From a virus, in IMG/VR virus record IMGVR_UViG_3300028844_005393, positions 16,181 through 80,180 of that record: 64,000 nucleotides of DNA. One strand, 5' to 3'. The position numbers were made by a program, and so were the translations under genes. The first letter of the stretch is position 1; the number at the start of each line of letters is the position of its first letter. Positions 28,589-40,600 of the stretch are shown here, one piece after another. The notes under the pieces were generated by a model. It ran no database searches. It saw only the letters and a list, made by a program, of their open reading frames with translations, and was not told where the DNA came from.

Positions 28589-29485
28589 ATGAATTCATTA
28601 CACAAATTATATTCAGAAGATACAACTAAAGTAAATGCAGTTTTGTATAATGGCAAGTTGATAAGTGCGGGTCCTGGTCGTGGATTCAAAACTGCAATTG
28701 AATTTAGTAACGATTCCTATTCATCTGATAGTTCAAAATCATTTGCTGATATTAATTGTGACTCATTCACAACAAACGAATTATCAATTGCATTTTGGAT
28801 ACACCCCAAAAATGAAAGTTATCGTGATGCACCCATTTTTATGAATGAGCATAACGATAAAACAACTGGAATATTTTACAATTGCGGATCAACCTCCGAA
28901 GGTCATCTTGGAATATGTTGGGATGACGATAAAAACACCACTCCACAGAAATTAGGAATAAATATAACCGATGTGGGGTGGGTTCATTTTGCTTTTATAT
29001 TTGAAAAAACTGGTATGGTAAAAGTATTCGGAAATGGTAAATATCTGCAAAAAGTTGATATGGGTCGTGGTTTTGAAAAAGTAAATTTTTCTAATATGAG
29101 AATTGGTGGATTTACGGGGTGGTTAGATGACTTTAAAGTATATCATTATCCACTAAAATACGGAAATGTTAATTTGAATGAAAATGCAACTCAAAACATT
29201 GCTTATATTTTTAATACAAGCAGAAAAACAGGAGAATTTTCTATTCCGGTTGACATTGATGCAAAAGAAAAAAATGAACCTTTTTATTATCTACAAGACG
29301 AAGAATATGTAAAATCACATCAAAGTTACAATCTAGAAACTCAAAATAATCAAGATTACTATAACGATGAATCACGGCATCCAATCATAGGTGGAGTAAA
29401 TGATGGTAAGTTACAACTTGCTGATGGTGATTTTAGAACTTTTTTGGGAAAGATTTATGCCGAACCACTTGAAGAAGATAAATAA
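28589..29485 (+). CDS. LamG-like (concanavalin A-type) virion protein
   Basis: 298 residues starting one base after the giant gene. Residues about 60-190 read as a LamG/laminin-G-like jelly roll: ELSIAFWIHPKNESYRDAPI, VGWVHFAFIFEKTGMVKVFG, and SNMRIGGFTGWLDDFKVYHY, the usual closing strand that carries the domain label. Such domains bind glycans or proteins and are common in marine phage tail proteins. The N-terminus SLHKLYSEDTTKVNAVLYNG and the C-terminal 90 residues show no known motif. Being adjacent to the giant wedge protein, it is probably part of the same host-contact assembly. Confidence 0.7.
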   Translation: MNSLHKLYSEDTTKVNAVLYNGKLISAGPGRGFKTAIEFSNDSYSSDSSKSFADINCDSFTTNELSIAFWIHPKNESYRDAPIFMNEHNDKTTGIFYNCGSTSEGHLGICWDDDKNTTPQKLGINITDVGWVHFAFIFEKTGMVKVFGNGKYLQKVDMGRGFEKVNFSNMRIGGFTGWLDDFKVYHYPLKYGNVNLNENATQNIAYIFNTSRKTGEFSIPVDIDAKEKNEPFYYLQDEEYVKSHQSYNLETQNNQDYYNDESRHPIIGGVNDGKLQLADGDFRTFLGKIYAEPLEEDK

Positions 29486-29496
29486 AAAATCTTATA

Positions 29497-29509
29497 TATA
29501 AATATTTAT
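29497..29509 (+). promoter_or_regulatory. T4-type late promoter (exact TATAAATA)
   Basis: TATAAATA at 29497-29504 matches the T4 late box exactly and overlaps ATATTTAT (29502-29509). A start 11-13 bases downstream of the box would give a leader of about 30 bases to ATG 29542. gp55, which reads this box, is encoded at 7684. Confidence 0.65.
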
Positions 29510-29541
29510 ATGAAATAATTTTAAATTAAATATATATTAGT

Positions 29542-30213
29542 ATGGGTTATTTAAATAATGAGACTATTACCGTTCATGCGGTACTCACTCGCAAAGGAAG
29601 AGAACTTCTTGCGTCGGAGAATGGATTGAATATAACAAGTTTTGCACTGGCAGATGATGAAGTTGATTATACATTGTATGATCCAAACCATCCCGAGGGA
29701 TCACAATACTATGATTCTGCATTAAGAAACATACCAGTTTTTGAACCACTTACAGACGAAACCCAATGTTTGAAATATAAATTAGTAACACTTCCACCTG
29801 GAACCGAGTACATTCCAACTATAAAACTTGGTCAGCAAAATATAATTGTTGATAAAACATACAATGGTGTTATTAACATCACACCTACCACAGAACCTGT
29901 GTATAATACAACACTTGGTTATACCGCAGTGTTATCAAATAGAAATGTTGGAACATTGACCGGAACTGGATTAGATGTAGAGTCATCACAAACTGCTTCT
30001 ATATTTTTAGGTGACACTTCAAGTGAAATGGCAACTACTGAAGTTGGATTTTCATTTACATTTAAACCAAACAAAAGCATCACCGCAGATCAAAGAGCAA
30101 CACTTACAATCATTGGAAATGAAAGTGGTGGTTCTACATCAATACCTGTGGTAGTCACCGTGGTTTCGTCAACAGAAACTTCGGAACAGGGAACTATTAA
30201 TACTTTCTTATGA
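29542..30213 (+). CDS. Structural-type protein with conserved N-terminal module
   Basis: 223 residues. The N-terminus GYLNNETITVHAVLTRKGRE followed by LASENGLNITSFALADDEVD and YTLYDPNHPEGS is a recognisable opening of marine T4-like structural proteins of unknown role. The C-terminal half is a run of Thr/Ser/Val-rich beta strands (TSIPVVVTVVSSTET), like an immunoglobulin-type domain. Its stop overlaps the next ATG (ATGA), indicating coupled translation. It has its own exact late promoter, consistent with a virion component. No enzymatic motif is seen. Confidence 0.65.
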   Translation: MGYLNNETITVHAVLTRKGRELLASENGLNITSFALADDEVDYTLYDPNHPEGSQYYDSALRNIPVFEPLTDETQCLKYKLVTLPPGTEYIPTIKLGQQNIIVDKTYNGVINITPTTEPVYNTTLGYTAVLSNRNVGTLTGTGLDVESSQTASIFLGDTSSEMATTEVGFSFTFKPNKSITADQRATLTIIGNESGGSTSIPVVVTVVSSTETSEQGTINTFL

Positions 30214-31610
30214 GCATATACAGAGAAATAGAACAAACTGATAAAGTGTTTGGTCGTGTAAGAAAAGTATCTTCTGGATTGTTTTCTTCCGGATTCGAGT
30301 GTACTGAATTTTTTATAGACCACTCTGAATTAAAAAGTAATATAAGTGGGTGGAAGCAACTAAACGCAGAAACTAAAAATTACGATTTAACAGAAACAAA
30401 TTTTGACGACTTTGGTAACTTAACAAATAAACCAATTGAAGAAGAATCGGGTGATGAATTTACTACAAACACTTTGAGTGAAAATAAAAAAAAATGGAAT
30501 GAAGTTGTTTTTGGTGACTACTATGTAAATATATATAATGAACCAACTTACATTGACGGAATTCCAAACGATAACTCAATTGCACAATTCTCAATTTCAT
30601 ACGGAAACAAACACGGATACGGATCACTAAATTCTGATTTGTCAACTTCTGTAACAAAAGCAGTATATAATCAATACAAAAATATTTTATTAGGACCCGG
30701 AGATTCTAGTTGGACATTTTCACTGGATTCAAATACAACTGCATTTAAAGATAGAGATTCTATTTATGTAATAAACTTTTCTTCATCTCAATTAAAAGAA
30801 AAATTTGATCCTGGTAATTTAGAATTTAGATTGACCGTTCAACACGAAGATATAACCGTGACCGAAACATTTCGTGATGATAGTCGTTTTGTTTCAAGTG
30901 CAAATAAAAACTCATCTACTGGTAAAGTATATCAAATTGTTACTGGTGCTATTGTTGATGAAATGACTGACGAAAAACGATATGCAAGTGGTTCAGGTGA
31001 GGGGTCTGGGGAAAGTTTTGGATTTGCTTATCCTGACTTGGGAATTCTTGTATTAAATCCGTATGCTTTATCTTGTCACTTTGGAAGTAAAATCGAAGAG
31101 GAATTGATAAGTCGTGGGGATTCCGAACAAGCATCGAGAAAAGACAATAAAGGAAGACAATTAAGTTGGTATGGATTTAGTGATCCAAATGAACTCAATG
31201 AATCAAACGATCAGTTATTTGGTACAGAAAGAAACCATCAAAACTTTATGAAAATATTCAACGCAATAAAGTTGGGTGGGTCTTTCAAAGCAAGAAGTAC
31301 CGAATTTGTTCCATCTAAACACTATTTTATACGAGTAAAAAATACCGACTTTAATTATAGTAACAACCCATCGTTTGTTTATTCCGGAAAAGAAGCAACC
31401 CAAATACATGAAGAAGGATCAGGACCAAACAGAGATTATTGGGTGGGTAGACTGCGACATGAAGATTTCATAGATGATCCAAAGTCTTATATAACAACTA
31501 TAGGTTTATATAATGAAAACAATGAATTGGTCGCAGTTGCAAAGTGTAGTGTACCTATACTAAAAAGTTTTGATACAGAGACATTGATAAAAGTAAAATT
31601 AGACTTCTAA
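30210..31610 (+). CDS. Structural-type protein with shared C-terminal module
   Basis: 466 residues. The N-terminus (MSIYREIEQTDKVFGRVRKV) and the central DLGILVLNPYALSCHFG are typical of marine T4-like tail structural proteins without assigned function. The last 45 residues (SYITTIGLYNENNELVAVAK ... LIKVKLDF) closely resemble the end of the 3147-residue protein (YATTIGLYSGLDLVMVAK ... FLIKFDN), so both probably share a C-terminal attachment or assembly module. It overlaps the previous gene by four bases and is followed by a second exact late box. I infer a tail or fibre-base role. Confidence 0.65.
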   Translation: MSIYREIEQTDKVFGRVRKVSSGLFSSGFECTEFFIDHSELKSNISGWKQLNAETKNYDLTETNFDDFGNLTNKPIEEESGDEFTTNTLSENKKKWNEVVFGDYYVNIYNEPTYIDGIPNDNSIAQFSISYGNKHGYGSLNSDLSTSVTKAVYNQYKNILLGPGDSSWTFSLDSNTTAFKDRDSIYVINFSSSQLKEKFDPGNLEFRLTVQHEDITVTETFRDDSRFVSSANKNSSTGKVYQIVTGAIVDEMTDEKRYASGSGEGSGESFGFAYPDLGILVLNPYALSCHFGSKIEEELISRGDSEQASRKDNKGRQLSWYGFSDPNELNESNDQLFGTERNHQNFMKIFNAIKLGGSFKARSTEFVPSKHYFIRVKNTDFNYSNNPSFVYSGKEATQIHEEGSGPNRDYWVGRLRHEDFIDDPKSYITTIGLYNENNELVAVAKCSVPILKSFDTETLIKVKLDF

Positions 31611-31618
31611 AGAATACG

Positions 31619-31647
31619 TATAAATATTTTAAAATAAATATATTTAT
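31619..31647 (+). promoter_or_regulatory. T4-type late promoter (exact TATAAATA) upstream of second giant gene
   Basis: TATAAATA at 31619-31626 is an exact T4 late box. ATATTTAT follows at 31640-31647, ending five bases before the GTG start. A start near 31632 would leave a leader of about 20 bases. No Shine-Dalgarno sequence is present. Confidence 0.65.
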
Positions 31648-31652
31648 ATATT

Positions 31653-34600
31653 GTGATAAAAGTATTGAAATTATCAAATAAGTCGGTCACACGATTTAGC
31701 ACAAATAAAAAATGGAATTATAGTACACTTGATTCGGGAAGTAATATAATACTAGAACAGGGTGATAATGTTCCTTTATTCTCTTCGTCTGTAAATAAAT
31801 TATCAACCGAACAAAATTCTTCTGAATTTCAATTAAACATGAGATTTGGAAAAAAGATTTCTGGTACATTTTTTAGCAAAAATAGTAAACACTTTGATGA
31901 AACCAAAGAACCATTAAATTACGATGGCTCTTATCAAAGAGTTGTGTTTAATAGTATAAAGCATTTATTTTACAACGATTATGGTACCGTGGGTGGTAAT
32001 GATGAATTAAACAGTTTTTACAAAAACCCATTAAATTTATTTGGAAGTGAAACTGGAATTTACTCATCATCAAGTTTTAACTCCAAAACACTTGAAGAAG
32101 ACCCACGAAGTGAAAGAAGAGTTTTAAAAGACGAAGTAACTGTCCTTGAAGTACCGTCTAATGTATTTGGTGAAAAAATAAAACCAGGTACATTAAAAAT
32201 AACAGATAATAGTTCGGATTATGATTCTATTGAAATTGTTGACGATGGAAACACTAACTTAATAATAGGTAGTGGTAACTTTAATAATGTAAATGAAATG
32301 AACTTGAATAATAATTTATTTAGTTCAATTTCAGAAACATCATCTTCGGATAACAAGATAAATATAGATTATACAGATTTAAGTTATGGATATACAATAG
32401 ATACTCATGGAGATTTTTTATTATCAGGAGCACCTATTTTATCAGACTCGGTTTCTGAAAATCAATCTGGTCGTGCGTGTTTACACAAATATAATCCAAA
32501 AACTAAAAAGCACGAAATAATCAAAAACTTTTATTGTCCATTTACACAAAATGGAATTGCACACGAAAATAGAAATGATAATTGTGAATTCATCTTAACT
32601 GAACTCGGTGGTATTGTATCAAGTGAAGATTTTTTGGTAAATGACGACTTCGGAAAATCGGTTTCAATTAATGATACCATATGTGCGATTGGTTCTCCTG
32701 GTTCTCATATAAACGGAAGACATACTGAGCAAGCAACGGGTCATATTTTTGTTTATCACAAAGATAAGGGTGGTAAAGAAAATTGGGGAATTGTAAATGT
32801 ATTTGAGGGTACACCCAATTCTGAATTTGGTCATTCGGTATCAATAAACGAAGAGTTTATAGCAGTTGGTTCTCCAAACTTTGAAGATGGAATTGGTTGT
32901 GTTTACTTGTTCAAGAAAACAAAACGAACAAAAGAACATCCTTGGATAAAAACATCATCTGTATATGATTCGTATAAGTGGAACGATCTACTGGAAAAGT
33001 ATGAAGGAATTCCTAAACAGGATGATACAAAATACAAAGAGTATATTAAAATACGAGATAGTATTGTATCTCGCAGAATAGAAAAAATCAGAACAGAACT
33101 TAAAAAAATAAAAGAATCAGGGGTCATTTCCGAACTCGAATATTTAGATAGACTACCAACCAAGGATGATTTTAGTGAGATTTTTCCATTTGAGTATTTA
33201 TACACAACATCAAACGAATGTAATGATTCCGACACTCCTTGGTTTAAAGAAAAAATCTGGAATAAAAATACTCATCCTGCAACAAGATGTAATTCTAAAA
33301 ATTCTGACAAACATTTTAATAAATCAATGTGGCCTGGATACATGACCGATGAAAAAACTGATTTGTACATCCCCAACCCAGAACATGAACAAAACAAGGA
33401 TAACAAATGGGCATATAGATGGAAACTGCAAAATGTAGAGGGTGGTTCTGAGTCTATACATTTGTTCGGAGAGGATATAGAGTGTGAGTTAGATATATTT
33501 ACTACATTTGAAGACTCAACTCTGGGGTCGTTCGGAGACTCAAAACTACCATTAGTAGAATACTCAGAATCTCCAAAATATGCAATTGGTGATGTAACAT
33601 TTGATTTAGTTGGAGTAATAAAATCTCCTGATAAAGAAATCAGAAGATTTGGTGAAAAGGTAGTTTTAAATAAAAATAAATTATACATTTCATCTCATTC
33701 CACAACTAACCCAAAATGCTTTATGTTTCAAAAAACAACAAATGAGTTTGGTTGTGAAGTGTGGAACTTAAAAAATACAATTTCAGAAACTCAGTTATTG
33801 GGTCACGCTTCAAACTCTAAAATTGACGATTCATTGAATTATGCTCAAATCAATCATTATGATTCTTTTTTTGAAATTGAAATATGCCCAAAACACGACA
33901 ACTACGATAAGTGGATATATAGTTTTGATAAACCAATATTAAATTCAGAAAAGGTTGTAGTAAGTGGAACTCGGATTGATAAGTGTGATTCAAAATGCAT
34001 AGACACGGGATCATATAATTATTATTCAAGATTTAGGCATATAGGATTAAAAGAAGCAGGACACCTAAAACACAATTATGGAGAATCCACAGAAGTGATT
34101 TCAGGAGAAACTGGTAAGTTCTATAAACGTCCGAGTAATTATGATCCATATACACAACCATTGTTAATGTCCCAAAACGAAACAATGGAGTTATCCTGGA
34201 AACGTTTTCGTGAAAATGTTTCATTTGCTTATACAAATGTTCCACCTGGGAAGCATAAGTCAAAAATGACAATATACTCAAATAAAGCAAAATTAAAAGA
34301 TGGAACTTATGATGAAAAAGAAACACTTGCTGAAATTGAAGCAAATGAAACATTAAATAATAAAAAAGTTAGATTGATTTTAAATAGTGGGTTGGGAGAG
34401 TCTGAATACTTTTACGAGTTTTTATTTCGTGGATCGCTAGACGGAACACATTATACACTAAATGAACTTGTAGATAAAATTGATTATGCGTGTACACTAC
34501 CACCCAACATTGGTTCGTTTGTAGATATAAGTGACAAATTAGATGATACTTTACATAATCATGGAAATTGTAAATTTTTCTCAAAAGAAAAATCAGCAAG

Positions 34601-37600
34601 TTCGTATATTGAACCTTGGAGTGCAGACGATACAATTGCTATTTCATGGAAGAACTTTCGTGAGAATGTATCTTTTTCATATCCAGCAGTAAAAAGTGGA
34701 AGTCAACCATCGTTTATGACAATTTATGCAAACGAAGCAAAACTAAAAGATGGAACATATGATCCAATTCACACACTTGCTGAAATTGGAGCACACGAAA
34801 CATTAAATGGAGAAATTGTGCGTTTGACATTTAATAGTGGTTTTGTGAACGGAGATGAATATTATTATGAATTTCTATATTGTGGGTCAATAGAAGGAAC
34901 TCATTTTACATTAAACGAATTAAAACAATCATTAGATTACGAATGTACATTGCCACCAAATCAAGGTGAGTCTATATCAATCGCAGAAGAACACTTTGAC
35001 GATCCTTTAAAAAATAAGCAATATGCAAGATTCTTTTCTAAAGGATTGGATTCATTGTCATATGTAGAGCCGTGGAGTGCAGATGATACAATTGCATTGT
35101 CATGGAAAAATGTTCGTGAGAATGTATCTTTTTCATATCCAGCAGTTAAAAGTGGAAAGCAACCATCATTTATGACGATTTATGCTAACGAGGCAAAACA
35201 AGACGATGGAACATACAACCCACTTTATACAATTGCCGAGATAGGAGCACATGAAACTTTAAATGGTAAAAAAGTAAGACTCACATTTAATACCGGATTT
35301 GCGGGTGGAGACGAATACTATTACGAATTTATATATCGTGGGTCAATAGAAGGAACACATTTTACACTAAATGAACTTAGAACTAAATTAGATGACGGTT
35401 ATGCAGAAACGCAGATAAACTCGGGTGATATTCGTTATATCAAAAATTATGATAAGTTAAATATCCACAAACGTTGTAGGTTACCAAAGTTTTATACCAA
35501 GTTTGAAAGTCAATTATCATATGTTGAACCTTATTCAAGTGATGATCACATAGCAATATCTTGGAAAAACTTCCGTGAAAATATTTCATTTTCATATCCA
35601 AACATAAAGACCGGTTCTGAACCAAGTTTCATGACGATTTATTCTAACGAAGCAAAACAAGTTGACGGAACATACGATCCGATTTACACTCTTGCAGAGA
35701 TTGGTGCAGATAACGCATTGAATGGTCAAAACGTAAAATTATATATAAATGCCGATAATTGTGAACATGATAACACATATTATTATGAATTTATTTATAA
35801 TGGTTCGGTAAATGGAACTCACTATACACTAAACGAATTAAAACCAAAATTTGATTATGAGTGCAATTTTCCACCAAATTTAGGAAAGTCAGTTGAATTA
35901 AAAACACTGGATGGTAGATTTAAGGAAAACAACGGTGCTAGGTTTTTTAGTAAATCCGAAGATTCGTTGTCATTTCTAGGCACACACTCCACCGAAGATA
36001 CAATGGGTTTATCTTGGAAGAATTTCCGAGAGAATGTATCTTTTTCTTACCCAAGAGTAAAACAGGGAACTAAACCTTCGTTTATGGCAATTTATTCCAA
36101 CGATGCAAAGAGGTCAGACGGAACATACGACCCAATGTATATGTTAGCAGAAATTGGTGCACATGAAACCCTTAACAATAAAATGGTTAGATTAACACTA
36201 AATAGTGGGTTTGTAAATGGAGACGAGCACTACTATGAATTTCTATATCGTGGGTCAGTACAAGGAACTCACTTTACTTTAAATGAACTAAAAACATCAC
36301 ACGAATATGATTGTACACTTCCACCAAACCAAGGTGGGTATGTGTCAATCTCAGATAAAAACTTCAAAGACGCACTTAACAATAAATCTAGGGCAAAATT
36401 CTACTCAAAGAGTGAAGATGGATTATCATATGTTGAACCTTGGAGTGATGATAAAACAATTGCAATATCTTGGAAGAACTTTCGTGAGAATGTATCTTTT
36501 TCATATCCAGCAGTTAAAAGTGGAAGTCAACCATCGTTTATGACAATTTATTCAAACGAAGCAAAGAGTGTAGATGGAACATATGACCCAATCCATACAC
36601 TTGCTGAGATTGGAGCACATGATACTTTAAATGGCAAGAAAGTAAGACTCACATTCAACACAGGATTTGTTGGTGGGTCCGAGTATTATTATGAATTTAT
36701 ATATACAGGCAGTGTACACGGAACTCACTATACATTAAATGAACTAAAAGAATCTTTTGATTACGAATGCACACTACCACCTAATATGGGAAAGTATGTA
36801 TCTTTGTCAAAAATAGAATTTGATGATTATTTAGATAATAACGACAAAGCAAAGTTTTATACAAAGAGTGTTGAACAATCCGCATACATACAGAACCCAA
36901 CATCTAAAGATGAAATTGCTATTAGTTGGAAAAATTTCAGAGAAAATGTTTCTTTTTCATATCCTAACGTAAAATCTGGAAACGAACCAAGTTTTATGTC
37001 AATTTATTCAAATGACGCAAAGGATAAAAAGGGAAGATATGATCCCATCAAAGCACTTGCGGAGATAGGTGCAGATGTGGGTTTAAATGGCAAAATAGTT
37101 AGATTAACATTTAATACAGGTTCAACTAATGATGACGAGTTTTATTATGAATTTAAATATGACGGATCGTTGACTGGTAAAAATTATACATTAAATGAAT
37201 TAGCTGAAAACGATTTACTACATAAAGTTGAGTCTGGAAATCACATACAAAGAAAAAACAATTCTGTAATTGAATTTAAGGTGTCGGAAAAAATACATAG
37301 AATAAAAGTTGAGAAGGTACAAAAAGAAAAATCAAATAAAATAACTACAACAAAAAATAAAAAGTTAAATACAATTAAGTCGTTTGGTTTGTTAGAAAAA
37401 AACAAGGGAAAATTAGAAGTAATTGATATTAAATTACGAGATGATATATTACAGTCATCCGAATCATTAAACTTTTATAGTCGTGATGATGATGATGAAT
37501 TATATACAGAGAATACCAAATTAAAAAACGAAGTTCAAATTGATTGGAGGAATTTTAGAGACGGTGTTAGTTTTTATTATCCTATTGTTTTAAAAGAAGA

Positions 37601-40600
37601 TAACAATACACCTGTAAAAATGACAATTTATAGTGACCACGAGAATGTAGATGGGTATGATAAACATAGAAAACTTGCAGAGATTATTACAAATTCTGGA
37701 TTAAACGGTGAGGTTGTTCGTCTTAGTTTAGAACCAAAGGAGACGAATTCTATATTCTATGAGTTTATGTTCGATGGTCAACCCGAAGAAGGTTCGCATT
37801 ATACATTAGCAGAATTAAGTACAAAAATACCAAATAATCGTTTATTCAAAAGTAATGATACAACACCAACGACAGAGGGTGGGACTATAAAAAATCAAGC
37901 AAGAGAAAGCTTTATTCCACCGATTGTATACTCAAGTGACTTAGAAAGTTGTAAGGTAAAACTTGATAAAAGTAAAATTACAAGTGGACGACATAATTTA
38001 TATATTTTATTGGTTGATTCTAAATTAAAACCACTTGGAGAAGAAACGAAAATAGAAATGTACAACAATCCAAGTTTTTACAATTTAGAAGATAGAAGAA
38101 ATTTGGTAAAAAAATCATACGGTTACTCTGATAATATAAAATCTGAGTTTGGACGGGGTATTGATGCTTCCGACAAATATGTGGTAATAGGAAATCCTTC
38201 GGATAGAGTATATTACCTAAATTCAACAAAGTCATGTGTTGCTGGAAGTGCTTTTGTATATAGAGTAAATGATGATGATTTGAATTTCATTGAAAAGATA
38301 TATGGTGAAGATGACTACGAAAACAATTTTAGTTCTGGATTTGGAAATGATGTTTCTATTTTAGGAAGTAACTTTTTAGTGGGAAGTTATTCACATGAAA
38401 TATCAGATATGACTCTTACGGAAACTAATTCTGCAAAACGACTAGATATTGAAGACTTAGAGTTTGGTGTATCCAAGTTTACAGATGAAGTATATACTAC
38501 AACCGATGCACTTATTACCGACTATGAAGTGGATTTAAGCAGTGAGTTTGGTGACGCATTAATAAAAGTAAAACTGGATGGTTTAAATATAGACAAATCA
38601 TTAATTTCAGAGTCCACATTAAGAGCAAATTTTATAGATACAGGAAACGAGACGATTCGTATTACACAGGTAGAAGGAGAAAGTACAGAGTCAATAAACG
38701 GAACATATCGTTTAGTTAAATCTCCTATACAAATAAAATCTGGATGTGAAATTGATTTTAATGAAAATTATCGTGTTTACATTAACAAAAACAATTGGTC
38801 AATATTTTTTGACAAACTAAGAGGTGCGTGGATTCTCACCGATACTCCAAATGTCTCTGTTGAATATGAAATTCCAAGTGAATGGACCGATGTATTAAAA
38901 CACTTTGAAAGAATAAACTTACTAGATAAGTTTAATATATTGACAGAAGAAATGATAAATACTGCATTAAGTTTATATAATATAATAGATGAAGATATAA
39001 CAACAACTTGGAGATCACGAAAGCAAAAACAAATTCCAAAAAATAACATAAGATACGCAGATTTATTTAGAGAGTTGGAATCTGTAACTAAACTAAAATT
39101 AAATCCTACTATAATTGAAAGATTATTTTATTTGTATAGTTCTAATTCACGAAAAAAAATTGATATATCTATTTTAAACAGATGGAAAAACTCAAACCAA
39201 AATATAGGGGTTCTTCCTTTTATATATGAACTAGATTCTGTCAATCCTATATCTCTTAATTTTGATTTATTGATAAAGACACTTGAGGTATATAATTTAA
39301 AAGATTATGAAATCGCAAAAACATGGTCAGTTAAATTGGGATATGAATATTTGCTCGGTGACTTGATAGATGATATTCGTCCTAAATACCATGATAATTT
39401 ATCATTATACAACCTAAGACTTATTAGCAAAATTGCATTTGATTTTATTAATGACCGAAACTATTCTGATTCTGATATTAGTAAAAATTATTTTAGAAAT
39501 TTAGTAAAACAAGACATTGCAATATATCTTGATAAATGGAAATCCCAGGTGGAAAACGGATTTTTATTAAGTGATGCGTTTAAGGATATAAATGAAAATA
39601 TAAATATAAACTTTTCAATATCAGACGAAGCATCAGAAGATGACCTACCAACAAAATTTAGCTATGGGGTTGGTACATTAAGCAATATGGAAATAAAAGT
39701 ATTTTCAAATAACGACACATCTGGTAACAATTCATCACTTACATGGGGAGTTTATCGTGATGCCACAAAGATAGTTGGTAATCAAATATATTTTTATGTA
39801 AATTTACTACCAGATACACAGTTAGATGACACCGTTGTGTTCGTTTACAACTCTGTAAAATCAGCAATAAATGGATATACCTATTATTACTCAATTGAGA
39901 ATGAAACTGGTAAGTGTAAGCAAATGAAGAGAATGAAAACAAATAAAAAGAAATACTCTTGCAAAAAGCAATATGGATTTGCAGTAAGTTTGAGTAACAA
40001 TTTTATATGTGTGGGTTCTCCTGTTCTTGGTAATTTTAATATAGACGAACTAATTACATTCGGAGGAAGTTCGGTAGTATCATTCGGAACATCCGAGAAA
40101 ATGTACATTGAGTATAATGCAATACATCCCTCTTATATAAATGAACTTGGTAAAAATATTGTAGGAACAATTATAACATACGATCACTCTGCGATAAAAG
40201 ATAACAAAAAACATTATATAGGAAATGTATTTTACAAAAATGGTGTCATTACACTTACAGACAGAGCAGGATATTTTACAAATGTATTAAGCAACAGTGG
40301 AGTTTCTGGATTTGAATTAGAATTTAAATCAATGCACACTTTATATGAAAATGAAATTTTATGCAAAATTGAACCACATGAATTTAATTTTAGTACCAAC
40401 CCAACCGCAGTCGTAGCTGGTGGAATCAACTATGATATAAACAACGATGGAAGATTTGATATAATAGATGCTTCCTACATTTACAAATATATAATGGGAG
40501 AAATTGGTCCAATTGAAAAATCCGATGAAGAAATAATAGAAGAACACAACGCAATTAAATTAGGTTCTAATGATAATTGGCCAAAACAAGATTTATTAAT

